Assembly (NCBI RefSeq): GCF_006575665.1
Contig: NZ_CP041253.1
Location: 625,501-689,500, forward strand
Direction: 5' to 3'
From: Echinicola soli
GTDB taxonomy: Bacteria; Bacteroidota; Bacteroidia; Cytophagales; Cyclobacteriaceae
Length of the DNA stretch: 64,000 nucleotides
Shown here: positions 45,420-53,374 of the stretch, in pieces
How the letters are laid out: every line of letters begins with the position of its first letter
How positions within the stretch are numbered: position 1 is the first letter of the stretch
Made by a program: the position numbers and the translations under genes
Notes under the pieces: model-generated
Databases searched by the model: none
The model's input: the letters and a program-made list of their open reading frames with translations, nothing else
Told to the model about the DNA's origin: nothing

Positions 45420-47477
45420 TTATAAGAATTTTAATACCATCAAGGAGTAATCATCATCGGGTAATGATGCTTCTCCGACAAATTCATAGACCGACCGGAT
45501 CAGGTGATTTTTGATCTTTTCAGGAGATTCGTTTTTATAGGTGTTCAATATTTCTTTTAGTCTCCCATAACCAAATTCCTCGCCGTTTTGATCCTTGCTC
45601 TCGATTATTCCGTCGGTATACATGACCAAAATATCACCAGGGTGATAGTGAATGGTCCTTTCATTCAAATATTCAGGGTACTTATCGCTCCGCAAAATAC
45701 CTAAGCCCATCCCCTCCAAGTTGATGTAATCCGCCTCTCCGGCATTACTGTCATAGTACAGTGTGGGACAGTGTCCCGCCCTACAGAAGGTAATGGTTCC
45801 TTGAGCAGTATCGATCAAGTAGTAGGTAGTCGTGATAAACAGATTTTTGGCCAAACAACTGCTAAGGGCATTATTTGCCTTGGAGAGGAACTCCTTGGGT
45901 GAGAGGTCCAACTGCACGAGACTATGGAATACCCCCTTCATTTGCGACATGTTAAAGGCCGCAGAAAGCCCCTTTCCGGAGACGTCTCCTATGATCAGGG
46001 CAAACCGATTTTCATCAAACTGATATGTCTCATAGTAATCTCCTCCTACCTCATCGGCAGCCTCTGAAAACCCAAAAATATCAAAGTGGCTATTGTGATG
46101 CAGGTCAGAAGGCAATAAGCTGCGCTGCACCCGCTGGGCAATCTTCAATTCCTCCTTATATCGTTCATTTTTGATGGCCTCATTGAGCAACCGGTGGTTT
46201 TCGACAGAGATACTTGCTTGGCCCACAAAGGTGGCCACGATATTCAGCATCTCTTTGTTAAATCCATTTTTCACCTCCTTGAGCAAGAAAAGATAGCCCA
46301 AAAGATGCTTGTTTACCCAGATCGGAACGATCAGTGCAGACTTGTAAAGATCGTGCTCCACCACACTGTTAATATGATCAGTGGCAGATGGTGTCCTGAG
46401 GCTAAGGAAGCTACTGAAAATTTTATTCCTATCCATCAGCTCTTTGATCTCCTTACGGTCTTTGTTGGTAATAAACCGCTGGTGCAGAATCTGGAGTTTA
46501 TTTTCCTCATCCACGATTTCAAGCCATGCAGCATCTGCATAGGCCGCGCTCATACAGCTGTCCACCAGAATATCCAGCACCTGGGTTTCACTTTGGCCCG
46601 GCTGGATGGATTGGCTCAGTTTTTGAAAATTAATAGCCTCGGTAAGTTTCTGTTCAAAAACCGAAGAGGTAGGCAGGTTAAACAGTGTCACCAAAAAGCT
46701 AAAAAGTGAATAGACAAACACAAACCCAAAAAGCCCCATCAGAAACAAATTGTCCATCAGGTTGATTTCTGCATGATGGCTTTGGTAGCTCATTGACTGC
46801 ATGAAGAGAAAAGAAACCGTGATCAGGATGATCACAAAAAACAGGATAGATTTCCACTTGTCCTTAAAGGTAAGATAAGGAATCCACTTAAGGTTTACCG
46901 AAATGATGACCCCAAAGATAAGCAGGAATACCAAGCCAAAGAGGAAGGTGAAATCAAATGTATTCTGATTAAAATATACATAAAACATGCTCACTAAGAG
47001 CATGACTTCATATATTTGCCATTGCTGGACGGTATTTTTGTTCTTTTGGTATAAAATGAGTTTTTTCCACAATAAAGAACATGAAACAAGAAATAATGTC
47101 GTCAGGCCGAAATTCACATGGTAAAAGAAATTTCCCAAAAGGGGATCAGTGCTGAGACGGGTATCGTCCAGTGCTACATAGAATATCCTGATCAAAAACG
47201 CTACTCCAATGACGATAAGCCCCGTGGAAGCGGCTCGCCAGATAAGTTGAATAAAATTATTTTGTTCACTTCGATCTATGGAGCGGGAACAAAACAAATA
47301 CACCAGGATAAAAAATATGATTTCAAGCGACCAAGTGATTTCGTGGGCAATGCCCAAATTCAGACGGTTTACTGTACCGAAAAGGCGTAGCAAGTCTACA
47401 AAAAGTAGTCCCAACCAGGTGAGCACAGTCACCAGGATCAGTATTTTTCCGATATTTATGTTGGGAAATTTGACCAT
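45420..47477 (-). CDS. Membrane GAF-SpoIIE serine phosphatase
   Basis: From ATG 47477, about 685 residues (the TTG at 47528 would add 17). The N-terminus has several membrane helices (about 1-270), then a GAF domain (roughly 300-430) and a C-terminal SpoIIE/PP2C phosphatase (about 450-685) with DEVGGDYYETY, LIIGDVSGKGLSAAF, FCRAGHCPTLYY and MYTDGIIESKD. It should dephosphorylate the STAS protein in response to a membrane or cytosolic signal. It lies 33 bp upstream of the STAS gene. Confidence 0.9.
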   Translation of the reverse strand: MVKFPNINIGKILILVTVLTWLGLLFVDLLRLFGTVNRLNLGIAHEITWSLEIIFFILVYLFCSRSIDRSEQNNFIQLIWRAASTGLIVIGVAFLIRIFYVALDDTRLSTDPLLGNFFYHVNFGLTTLFLVSCSLLWKKLILYQKNKNTVQQWQIYEVMLLVSMFYVYFNQNTFDFTFLFGLVFLLIFGVIISVNLKWIPYLTFKDKWKSILFFVIILITVSFLFMQSMSYQSHHAEINLMDNLFLMGLFGFVFVYSLFSFLVTLFNLPTSSVFEQKLTEAINFQKLSQSIQPGQSETQVLDILVDSCMSAAYADAAWLEIVDEENKLQILHQRFITNKDRKEIKELMDRNKIFSSFLSLRTPSATDHINSVVEHDLYKSALIVPIWVNKHLLGYLFLLKEVKNGFNKEMLNIVATFVGQASISVENHRLLNEAIKNERYKEELKIAQRVQRSLLPSDLHHNSHFDIFGFSEAADEVGGDYYETYQFDENRFALIIGDVSGKGLSAAFNMSQMKGVFHSLVQLDLSPKEFLSKANNALSSCLAKNLFITTTYYLIDTAQGTITFCRAGHCPTLYYDSNAGEADYINLEGMGLGILRSDKYPEYLNERTIHYHPGDILVMYTDGIIESKDQNGEEFGYGRLKEILNTYKNESPEKIKNHLIRSVYEFVGEASLPDDDYSLMVLKFL

Positions 47478-47550
47478 GTACAAAACCATTACAATTATAC
47501 GTAATGTCAACCAAATAACCTGAATCAATTTTAGTGGAAGTTTTTAACAA

Positions 47551-48276
47551 ATGATAAAGATGCAAAAATGTGTACTGGCCGGTATGATGGCCATTCTAGT
47601 AATAATGATGAGCTGTACCACAGCAGATGTAAACAAGTTTATTCAAGGCGCTACTGAAGCCAGCCTCTCTGAAGCTGACGTGAGCAATGGACTGAAGGAA
47701 GCACTCCAAAAAGGCATTTCTGAAGGAGTGGGAATAGCAGGCAAACAAGATGGCTATTTGGGAAACGAGCTACTAAGAATCGGACTACCAGAAGATGTGC
47801 AAAAAGTAGAAAGCACCCTACGGAAAATCGGCCTTGGTGCGGAAGTGGACAAAGTAATCACCACCATCAACAGAGGTGCGGAAGATGCTGCCAAAGAGGC
47901 TAAGCCAATCTTCATAAGTGCCATTAAGCAAATGACGATTCAAGACGCTTGGGCAATTTTAAAGGGAGATGATGACGCGGCTACGCAGTATCTACAGCGA
48001 ACCACGACGGACCAGCTGATAGCATTGTTTAAACCTCATGTGCAGGAATCCCTGGACAAAGTGGGCGCCGCCCGATACTACGGTGACCTCGTAAATAGCT
48101 ATAATACCTTCCCTACCACCAATAAAAAATTGGACCCCGACCTGAACAGCTATGTCACGGACAAGGCAATAGAAGGATTGTTCAAATTGATCGCTGAAGA
48201 AGAAAAGGCCATCAGAGAAAATCCTCTAGAACGGACCAGCAGCATCTTGAAAAGGGTATTTGCTGCCCAGGATTAA
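47551..48276 (+). CDS. DUF4197 lipoprotein
   Basis: 241 residues. Signal with MMSC lipobox (Cys about 24). The mature part matches the DUF4197 pattern: VSNGLKEALQKGISEGV, NELLRIGLPEDVQKVES, AAKEAKPIFISAIKQMTIQDAWAILKG, YLQRTTTDQLIALFKP and NSYVTDKAIEGLFKLIAEEE. The function of the family is not known. Divergent from the phosphatase gene; the first RNA base is unclear. Confidence 0.85.
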   Translation: MIKMQKCVLAGMMAILVIMMSCTTADVNKFIQGATEASLSEADVSNGLKEALQKGISEGVGIAGKQDGYLGNELLRIGLPEDVQKVESTLRKIGLGAEVDKVITTINRGAEDAAKEAKPIFISAIKQMTIQDAWAILKGDDDAATQYLQRTTTDQLIALFKPHVQESLDKVGAARYYGDLVNSYNTFPTTNKKLDPDLNSYVTDKAIEGLFKLIAEEEKAIRENPLERTSSILKRVFAAQD

Positions 48277-48290
48277 CAGGTCTTGGGGCC

Positions 48291-48945
48291 AGCGGAAAAG
48301 CCGGGGGCTATGTAGCTTCGCTTTTGGATAGCACGCAGATGACGCTGATTGGCCAGATTCTCGCCGATTCTATTTTAAAATTTGAAAAGCCCAGAGACGA
48401 CAAATAAGCCCTGACAGGATTGGCAACTCTGTGGCTTCCATTATAAATGCCACAAAGGCTCCAAGGCACAAAAAGGTTTAGTTGGATTTTGGGACCAGCG
48501 GAAAAGCGGGGGCTATGTAGCTTCGCTTTTGGATAGCACGCAGATGACGCTGATTGGCCAGATTCTCGCCGATTCTATTTTAAAATTTGAAAAGCCCTGA
48601 CAGGATTGGCAACTCCGTGGCTTCCATTATAAATGCCACAAAGGCTCCAAGGCACAAAAAGGTTTAGTTGGATTTTGGATCAAGCGGAAAAGCCGGGGGC
48701 TATGTAGCTTCGCTTTTGGATAGCACGCAGATGACGCTGTTTGGCCAGATTCTCGCTGATTCTATTTTAAAATTTGAAAAGCCCTGACCGGATTGGCAAC
48801 TCCGCGGCTTCCATTATAAATGCCACAAAGGCTCCAAGGCACAAAAGGTTTAGTTGGATTTTGGATCAAGCGGAAAAGCCGGGGGCTATGTAGCTTCGCT
48901 TTTGGATAGCACGCAGGTGGCGCAGATCAATAAGATTTTCGCTGA
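48291..48945 (+). repeat. Tandem repeat of about 186 bp, 3.4 copies
   Basis: Copies begin with AGCGGAAAAGC at 48291, 48497, 48683 and 48869. Spacing is 186 bp for the later copies and 206 for the first, because an extra 20 or so bases near 48392-48412 interrupt it. Copies are very similar with scattered substitutions; the last is cut short near 48940. No gene crosses it. It follows the DUF4197 stop. Confidence 0.9.
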
Positions 48946-48980
48946 ATTTTTTATAATAACCTGAGCTCGATTTAAAATAC

Positions 48981-49082
48981 CGTCATTGCGAGGAAGTATA
49001 GCCTGTCCCGAGCTATCGGGAACGTGGCAATCCCGTCTTAGGAATACGAGATTGCTTCCTCCCTCCGGTTGTCGCAATGACG
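48981..49082. repeat. Intergenic palindromic repeat (REP-like)
   Basis: The ends CGTCATTGCGA (48981-48991) and TCGCAATGACG (49072-49082) are exact complements. Inside are CCCGAGCTATCGGG and the words GTGGCAATCCCG and GAGATTGCTTCC. Related words occur at 52140-52165 and 54668-54806, so this looks like one copy of a dispersed repeat. Confidence 0.75.
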
Positions 49083-49515
49083 TTTAACTAACCGGGATTG
49101 CTTCACTCCGCTACCACTGCGTTCGCCCCGATACTATCGGGGACGGATTTATACTGATTTTATAATCTACACATTCCTATTGCTAAATTAAAGAGAAATA
49201 TGCTTACCAAAACCACCTGGAAATCTCTCATCTTCCAGAAATATTGCTTGGTTCTCAAAATGTGCTAAAAAGGAGGCAAGCGAAAAAGTTGAGGGCATGA
49301 ATCCCTTTATTTTAAAAGGATTTCTTTTTTGTTTTTTTTCCACAAAGATTCTAAGACCCAAAGCTGTTTGTTTTCCATGAAATTTGGAATCCGCCTACAA
49401 AACACTTCGTGTCTTGGCGACTTCGTGGCGACATACCAAATGAATATAAATCTTCTCCCGCCCCCAGAAATATTGCTTGGTCTCTTGTTCGTGTAACCTC
49501 GAAAAATCAGGCAAT
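49083..49515. other. Repeat-flanked intergenic DNA, no gene
   Basis: No coding frame with support. CCAGAAATATTGCTTGGT occurs twice, at 49235-49252 and 49464-49481, about 230 bp apart. The rest is AT-rich and unassigned. Confidence 0.5.
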
Positions 49516-49548
49516 AAAAAAAGCTATGAAATAGAATCTCATAGCTTT
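49516..49548 (-). terminator. Intrinsic terminator of the small tRNA-like RNA gene
   Basis: On the minus strand the stem AAAGCTATGA (complement of 49539-49548) and TCATAGCTTT (complement of 49520-49529), with a 9-base loop, is followed by T7 (complement of 49516-49522). Confidence 0.88.
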
Positions 49549-49579
49549 AGTCAATTAACAATAAACCCAAAATAACCTG

Positions 49580-49647
49580 TTGTAAGAAAAGGATTCGAAC
49601 CTTATTGAGTGTTTCCACTGCCCACGTGCGGAATTTCCGCCTTACAA
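49580..49647 (-). ncRNA. Small tRNA-like RNA
   Basis: On the minus strand a 68-base segment begins TTGTAAG and ends CTTACAA, a 7-bp stem like an acceptor. Just before the 3' half lies AAGG TTCGAAT CCTT, a standard T arm (4 bp). Two extra bases separate it from the acceptor. The 5' part folds as GCGGA AAT TCCGC, and a stem AGTG GAAA CACT follows. A normal D arm is missing and the anticodon arm is weak (CAC GTGGGCA GTG, 3 bp). The unit has its own promoter upstream and a strong terminator downstream, so it should be expressed. It may be a degenerate tRNA, or a tRNA-mimic small RNA of the YrlA kind. No rsr gene is nearby, so the Yrl idea is speculative. Confidence 0.55.
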
Positions 49648-49684
49648 TTCAATAACCAAACATTTTTTGCCTTTGATTACATCA

Positions 49685-49714
49685 CAAAGATACGTCGAGA
49701 ATTTTAAACTCAAA
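49685..49714 (-). promoter_or_regulatory. Bacteroidota promoter of the tRNA-like RNA
   Basis: On the minus strand TTTG (complement of 49711-49714), an 18-base spacer and TATCTTTG (complement of 49685-49692) match the -33/-7 consensus TTTG-N18-TAnnTTTG. The predicted transcription start near 49678 lies about 30 bases before the tRNA-like segment. Confidence 0.78.
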
Positions 49715-49927
49715 AATTTTCAAAAAAGTTTAACATATTTTTACATTTTTTTCAATGACAACGCTTACTATTTGAAAATATTATCCAGGAAACCTATTGA
49801 TTCCGGTGATTTATTGAAAACTTAACAACGTACTTTGGGTTTCCTTTTGAAATCCCTTTAATGTTTATGTAGTAAAGTTAACGTATAGGCAATTATAAAG
49901 TTCATTTTTTAACATTTTTTTAAATAA
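49715..49927. other. AT-rich spacer between rluD and the tRNA-like RNA promoter
   Basis: Low-complexity AT-rich DNA with runs of T and A. No gene or clear terminator found for rluD. Confidence 0.4.
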
Positions 49928-51001
49928 TTAATTTTCACCGTCAAAATTCACATAGTTTTCCCATCTTCCCAAAACGTTTTGCATATCTTCTGGTAAACCA
50001 GAATCAAACTGCATAAATTCATTGCTGACTGGATGAATAAAACCCAAAGATTTTGCGTGCAAAGCCTGTCGAGGAAGTAACTTAAAGCAATTGTTCACAA
50101 AAGCCTTATACTTGGAAAATTGGGTCCCTTTTCGGATCTTATCTCCTCCATACACAGCATCATTAAACAACGGATGCCCCAAAAACTTCATATGTGCACG
50201 AATCTGATGGGTTCTCCCTGTTTCTAGATTACATTGAACCAGCGAAATATAGCGGAGCCGCCGAAGCACCTTCCAGTGGGTAATGGCATTTTTTCCCTGA
50301 TCGCCATCAGGAAACACATCCATGACTTTCCTATCACGTGCACTACGTCCTACATGTGCATTAATGATCCCTGCATCTTCCTTAGGCTCCCCCCATACGA
50401 GGGCAAGGTATGTACGCTCTATGGAATGATCAAAAAACTGTCGGGCCAGCTGTGTCATGGCCAGTTCGGACTTCGCGATCACCAACAGGCCACTTGTATC
50501 TTTATCAATCCGATGGACCAACCCCGGCCTACCACTATTTCCTGGCATTTCGGGAAGCTGGTTAAAGTGATACACCAGCCCATTGACCAAAGTACCCGTC
50601 CAGTTTCCATGGGCAGGATGGACGACCATTCCCGCTGGTTTATTGACCACCAGCAAGTGGTCATCTTCATAGACAATATCCAAATCAATTTTTTCCGGCA
50701 GTACCTCAGTCTCCCGCGGCTCCATCTCCAAGACTACCGTGATCACATCACCAGGTTTGATCTTATAATTGGCTTTGGTCTGCGCATCATTGATCCTGAC
50801 CTGCCCAGTATCAATGGCCTGCTGCACCTTGTTCCGGGTGACATTGGCCACCTTGTCTGTCAGGAACTTATCTACCCTGACAGCCGCTTGCCCCTTGTCC
50901 ACCTCAATCCTCAAGTGTTCATATCCCAAAGCTGCTCCTTCTTGGCCACCATCTGATGTCTCCTCAGATTCAAACAATTCGTCGTCCATTTCATCATTCA
51001 T
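49928..51001 (-). CDS. rluD: RluD-family 23S rRNA pseudouridine synthase
   Basis: 357 residues from ATG 51001; the open frame continues to 51274, but that part overlaps the divergent gene and is not conserved. An acidic leader, then an S4 domain (about 27-95: VRVDKFLTDKVANVTRNKVQQAI) and the RluA catalytic domain with HRIDKDTSGLLVIAK, which contains the catalytic aspartate. Usually modifies U1911, U1915 and U1917 of 23S rRNA. Confidence 0.92.
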   Translation of the reverse strand: MNDEMDDELFESEETSDGGQEGAALGYEHLRIEVDKGQAAVRVDKFLTDKVANVTRNKVQQAIDTGQVRINDAQTKANYKIKPGDVITVVLEMEPRETEVLPEKIDLDIVYEDDHLLVVNKPAGMVVHPAHGNWTGTLVNGLVYHFNQLPEMPGNSGRPGLVHRIDKDTSGLLVIAKSELAMTQLARQFFDHSIERTYLALVWGEPKEDAGIINAHVGRSARDRKVMDVFPDGDQGKNAITHWKVLRRLRYISLVQCNLETGRTHQIRAHMKFLGHPLFNDAVYGGDKIRKGTQFSKYKAFVNNCFKLLPRQALHAKSLGFIHPVSNEFMQFDSGLPEDMQNVLGRWENYVNFDGEN

Positions 51002-51067
51002 TCTGCAAAAATAACGGTATCCTGCCAAAGTTTTTGATAATTTTGAATCTATTCGAATAAGATCGGT

Positions 51068-51985
51068 GTGCTGGAAGCTAAAAAACATATTACCCAGGAG
51101 GTATCCTTGCCTGAAATGGAGGGAAAAGATGTCCGTCTTTTCGTTAAACGCCTGGACCTTATCCACCCCCTGGCCAGTGGCAACAAGTTCTACAAACTCA
51201 AATACAATCTGGAAACTGCCCAGCAATCCGGCCACGACACCGTATTGACATTTGGTGGTGCTTTTTCCAATCATATTTTTGCAACAGCAGCCGCTGCTAA
51301 AGCCGAAGGACTAAAGAGTATCGGCATCATCCGTGGAGAAAACACCTCACAGCTAAACGCTACGCTGCAACAAGCCCAAGCAAACGGAATGGTCCTTTCC
51401 TTTATGGACAGGAAGACATACCGCACCAAACATGAAGCGCAACACATTGACCAGTTGCGAGAGCAATTTGGTCGTTTTTTCCTGATTCCTGAAGGCGGTA
51501 CCAACGCACTTGCCATCAAGGGTACCACGGAGATCTTAACCTCCGAAGACCAGCACATGGACTATCTTTGTTGCAGCATTGGCACTGGAGGTACTATCGC
51601 TGGTATGATTAATGCAGCCAAGCCTCATCAAAAAGTCCTCGGCTTCAGCTCCTTGAAAGGAAATTTTATCCACCAGGAGCTGCTGGACCTCCTAGAAACG
51701 CATCATATCGGATTTCAAAATAAATACGAACTGTTTACCAACTATCACTTTGGCGGATATGCCAAACACAAACCTGAGCTGATCACTTTTATAAAAAAAT
51801 TCAAAAAAGAAACCGGCATCCCCTTGGATCCTGTATACACTGGAAAACTATTCTATGGCGTAGTCGATAAAATCAAATCCGGTTACTTTCCAAGTGGCAG
51901 CAGCATCCTTTTGATCCATTCGGGTGGTCTTCAAGGGATCAGTGGTTTTAACCAACGTTTTAACGAAACACTGGAAACGAAATAA
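51068..51985 (+). CDS. PLP-dependent deaminase/desulfhydrase (ACC deaminase/D-cysteine desulfhydrase family)
   Basis: 305 residues, GTG start at 51068. The family motif LASGNKFYKLKYN carries the PLP-binding lysine (about K36-K39 region), and GGAFSNHIFATAAAA plus IPEGGTNALAIKGTTEI and CCSIGTGGTIAGM are visible. Members act on D-cysteine or 1-aminocyclopropane-1-carboxylate; sequence alone cannot choose. Divergent from rluD with little spacer. Confidence 0.88.
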   Translation: MLEAKKHITQEVSLPEMEGKDVRLFVKRLDLIHPLASGNKFYKLKYNLETAQQSGHDTVLTFGGAFSNHIFATAAAAKAEGLKSIGIIRGENTSQLNATLQQAQANGMVLSFMDRKTYRTKHEAQHIDQLREQFGRFFLIPEGGTNALAIKGTTEILTSEDQHMDYLCCSIGTGGTIAGMINAAKPHQKVLGFSSLKGNFIHQELLDLLETHHIGFQNKYELFTNYHFGGYAKHKPELITFIKKFKKETGIPLDPVYTGKLFYGVVDKIKSGYFPSGSSILLIHSGGLQGISGFNQRFNETLETK

Positions 51986-52019
51986 GAACCTAAGTTCGAC
52001 TAATAATTATTATAAAACG

Positions 52020-52165
52020 TCCCTGAAAATACCGGGGCAGTCTATTGCGAGCCTGTCTGATGCCAGGCAGGCTTGTCTGTAGCCAAACAGGCTTTTACTT
52101 TTAGGCTGGATAGTGGGTCGTAAAAGGGAGCAGTAATACCAAGACTCCGGTCGACCGGGATGACG
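52020..52165. repeat. Degenerate dispersed intergenic repeat
   Basis: Contains imperfect inverted words (GCCTGTCTGATGCCAGGCAGGC) and ends with GTCGACCGGGATGACG, a word family also seen at 54672-54700 (CACCCCGGTCGACCGG). No gene. Confidence 0.55.
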
Positions 52166-52229
52166 ATTTATAAATCGAACTGAGGTTAAGAAGAAAAGTC
52201 ATACTTCAGTAGAGATGGTAAAATTCCTC

Positions 52230-52739
52230 TCAAAGCTTTGGCAAAATCTTACTGGCCCGGCTTTTAAAGCCGGCGCTTGCATAGGGCAAGGATGATTCGA
52301 TTATTGCCTTCAGTTCTGGTTTGATCTCAGGGTATCTTTTCGAAAGGTTATAAACCACCTGCATCGAAAACACCCTAATGGCTATTGGTTCACTGGTATC
52401 TTCCAGCAGCCGAAAAGTAAGATCCAAAACCTCCCCTTCAAATTCCTCTGGAACTTCTTGATATTGCAGTATTCGGAGGATATTCCTTTTGATGCCCGCA
52501 AGGATATTTGGTTTTCCCAGCATCGAAATCACCGCACCATAATAAGGTATCAGCAAAGACGGGTATTTCTCCACCGCCATTGCCATCGGCCAGGAAGCTC
52601 GCTGGGTAATCCTGTAAGGGCCTGCAGCAAAAACCCCCATCAGCTCCCTGAACCTTTCTGGGTCATTACCTATATAAGATACGATACCGCTCGCCACTTC
52701 CTTCGAATGTGCCAGCCAAAGTTCGGCCTTAATGTCCAT
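52230..52739 (-). CDS. HEAT-repeat-like protein
   Basis: 169 residues, almost all alpha-helical. The pattern RASWPMAMAVEKYPSLLIPYYGAVISML and SEPIAIRVFSMQVVYNLSKRYPEIKPELKAII is like HEAT or DNA-alkylation-repair repeats. No catalytic motif is seen. It ends 6 bp before the DUF2179 start region on the same strand, so the two are probably co-transcribed. Function unknown. Confidence 0.6.
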   Translation of the reverse strand: MDIKAELWLAHSKEVASGIVSYIGNDPERFRELMGVFAAGPYRITQRASWPMAMAVEKYPSLLIPYYGAVISMLGKPNILAGIKRNILRILQYQEVPEEFEGEVLDLTFRLLEDTSEPIAIRVFSMQVVYNLSKRYPEIKPELKAIIESSLPYASAGFKSRASKILPKL

Positions 52740-52745
52740 TCACAT

Positions 52746-53348
52746 TTATTTTCGAACCCTGTTAAACACTCGTGTCGTAAACCGTGGTCTGTCTTCCATC
52801 ACATTGAGATCATCTTCACTGATCCTTTTGACACTTTCTATGGTATAGAACGCCTTGTCATTAAATGATTTGATTTTACTCACAAAATCCTTTAGGCTCT
52901 CTCTTTTCATGACCGTAAATAACAAGTTTACTTTACCATACCTCCCTTCTGCGCCGACATTGGTAAACCGAAAATCCCTTTCTTTCATATATTCGATCAG
53001 CTCAGGCATCGGTTCCTTGGTAATCACCCTGACCAGCACCCTTCCAAGTGCCAATTTTTCCTCGAAAACCATTCCGATGTATGTCCCAGCTCCAAACCCA
53101 CCAGCATACGCCAAATAAGACATGGGATTATCGATATTCTGAAAAATCTGCCCAATGGCCAACAGCCAGATCAAGGCTTCAAAAAAACCCAAAATGGGCG
53201 CCACATTCTTTTTTCCGTTCAGGACAAACATGATCCTTAAGGTGTTGATGGACACATCTCCCACCCTGGCCAAGAAAATCAACAAGGGCATGATGACATA
53301 GTTAAACAAATCGTCGTCCATTCCTATTCCGCTAAAGAATTCCTGCAT
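52746..53348 (-). CDS. DUF2179 membrane protein
   Basis: 200 residues. Three or four membrane helices (about 17-95) with LLIFLARVGDVSINTLRIMFVLNGKK and GGFGAGTYIGMVFEEKLALG, followed by a cytoplasmic ferredoxin-like DUF2179 domain (about 105-185). The pattern matches the UPF0316/DUF5698-plus-DUF2179 family. Function unknown. A shorter start at ATG 53321 (MDDDLFN) is possible. Confidence 0.82.
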   Translation of the reverse strand: MQEFFSGIGMDDDLFNYVIMPLLIFLARVGDVSINTLRIMFVLNGKKNVAPILGFFEALIWLLAIGQIFQNIDNPMSYLAYAGGFGAGTYIGMVFEEKLALGRVLVRVITKEPMPELIEYMKERDFRFTNVGAEGRYGKVNLLFTVMKRESLKDFVSKIKSFNDKAFYTIESVKRISEDDLNVMEDRPRFTTRVFNRVRK

Positions 53349-53374
53349 AATTCAGCTGCTTTTAACTATTGAAT

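Noticed and set aside
48291..48945. CRISPR array
   Set aside because: The units are 186 bp and nearly identical throughout, without unique spacers, and no cas genes are present.
49516..49714. tmRNA
   Set aside because: The 5' and 3' halves of the acceptor stem are only 68 bases apart, with no room for the mRNA-like part and no tag-peptide frame.
51002..51274. N-terminal extension of RluD to the start at 51274
   Set aside because: The extension overlaps the divergent PLP enzyme gene and shows no conserved sequence, while ATG 51001 begins an ordinary acidic leader before the S4 domain.
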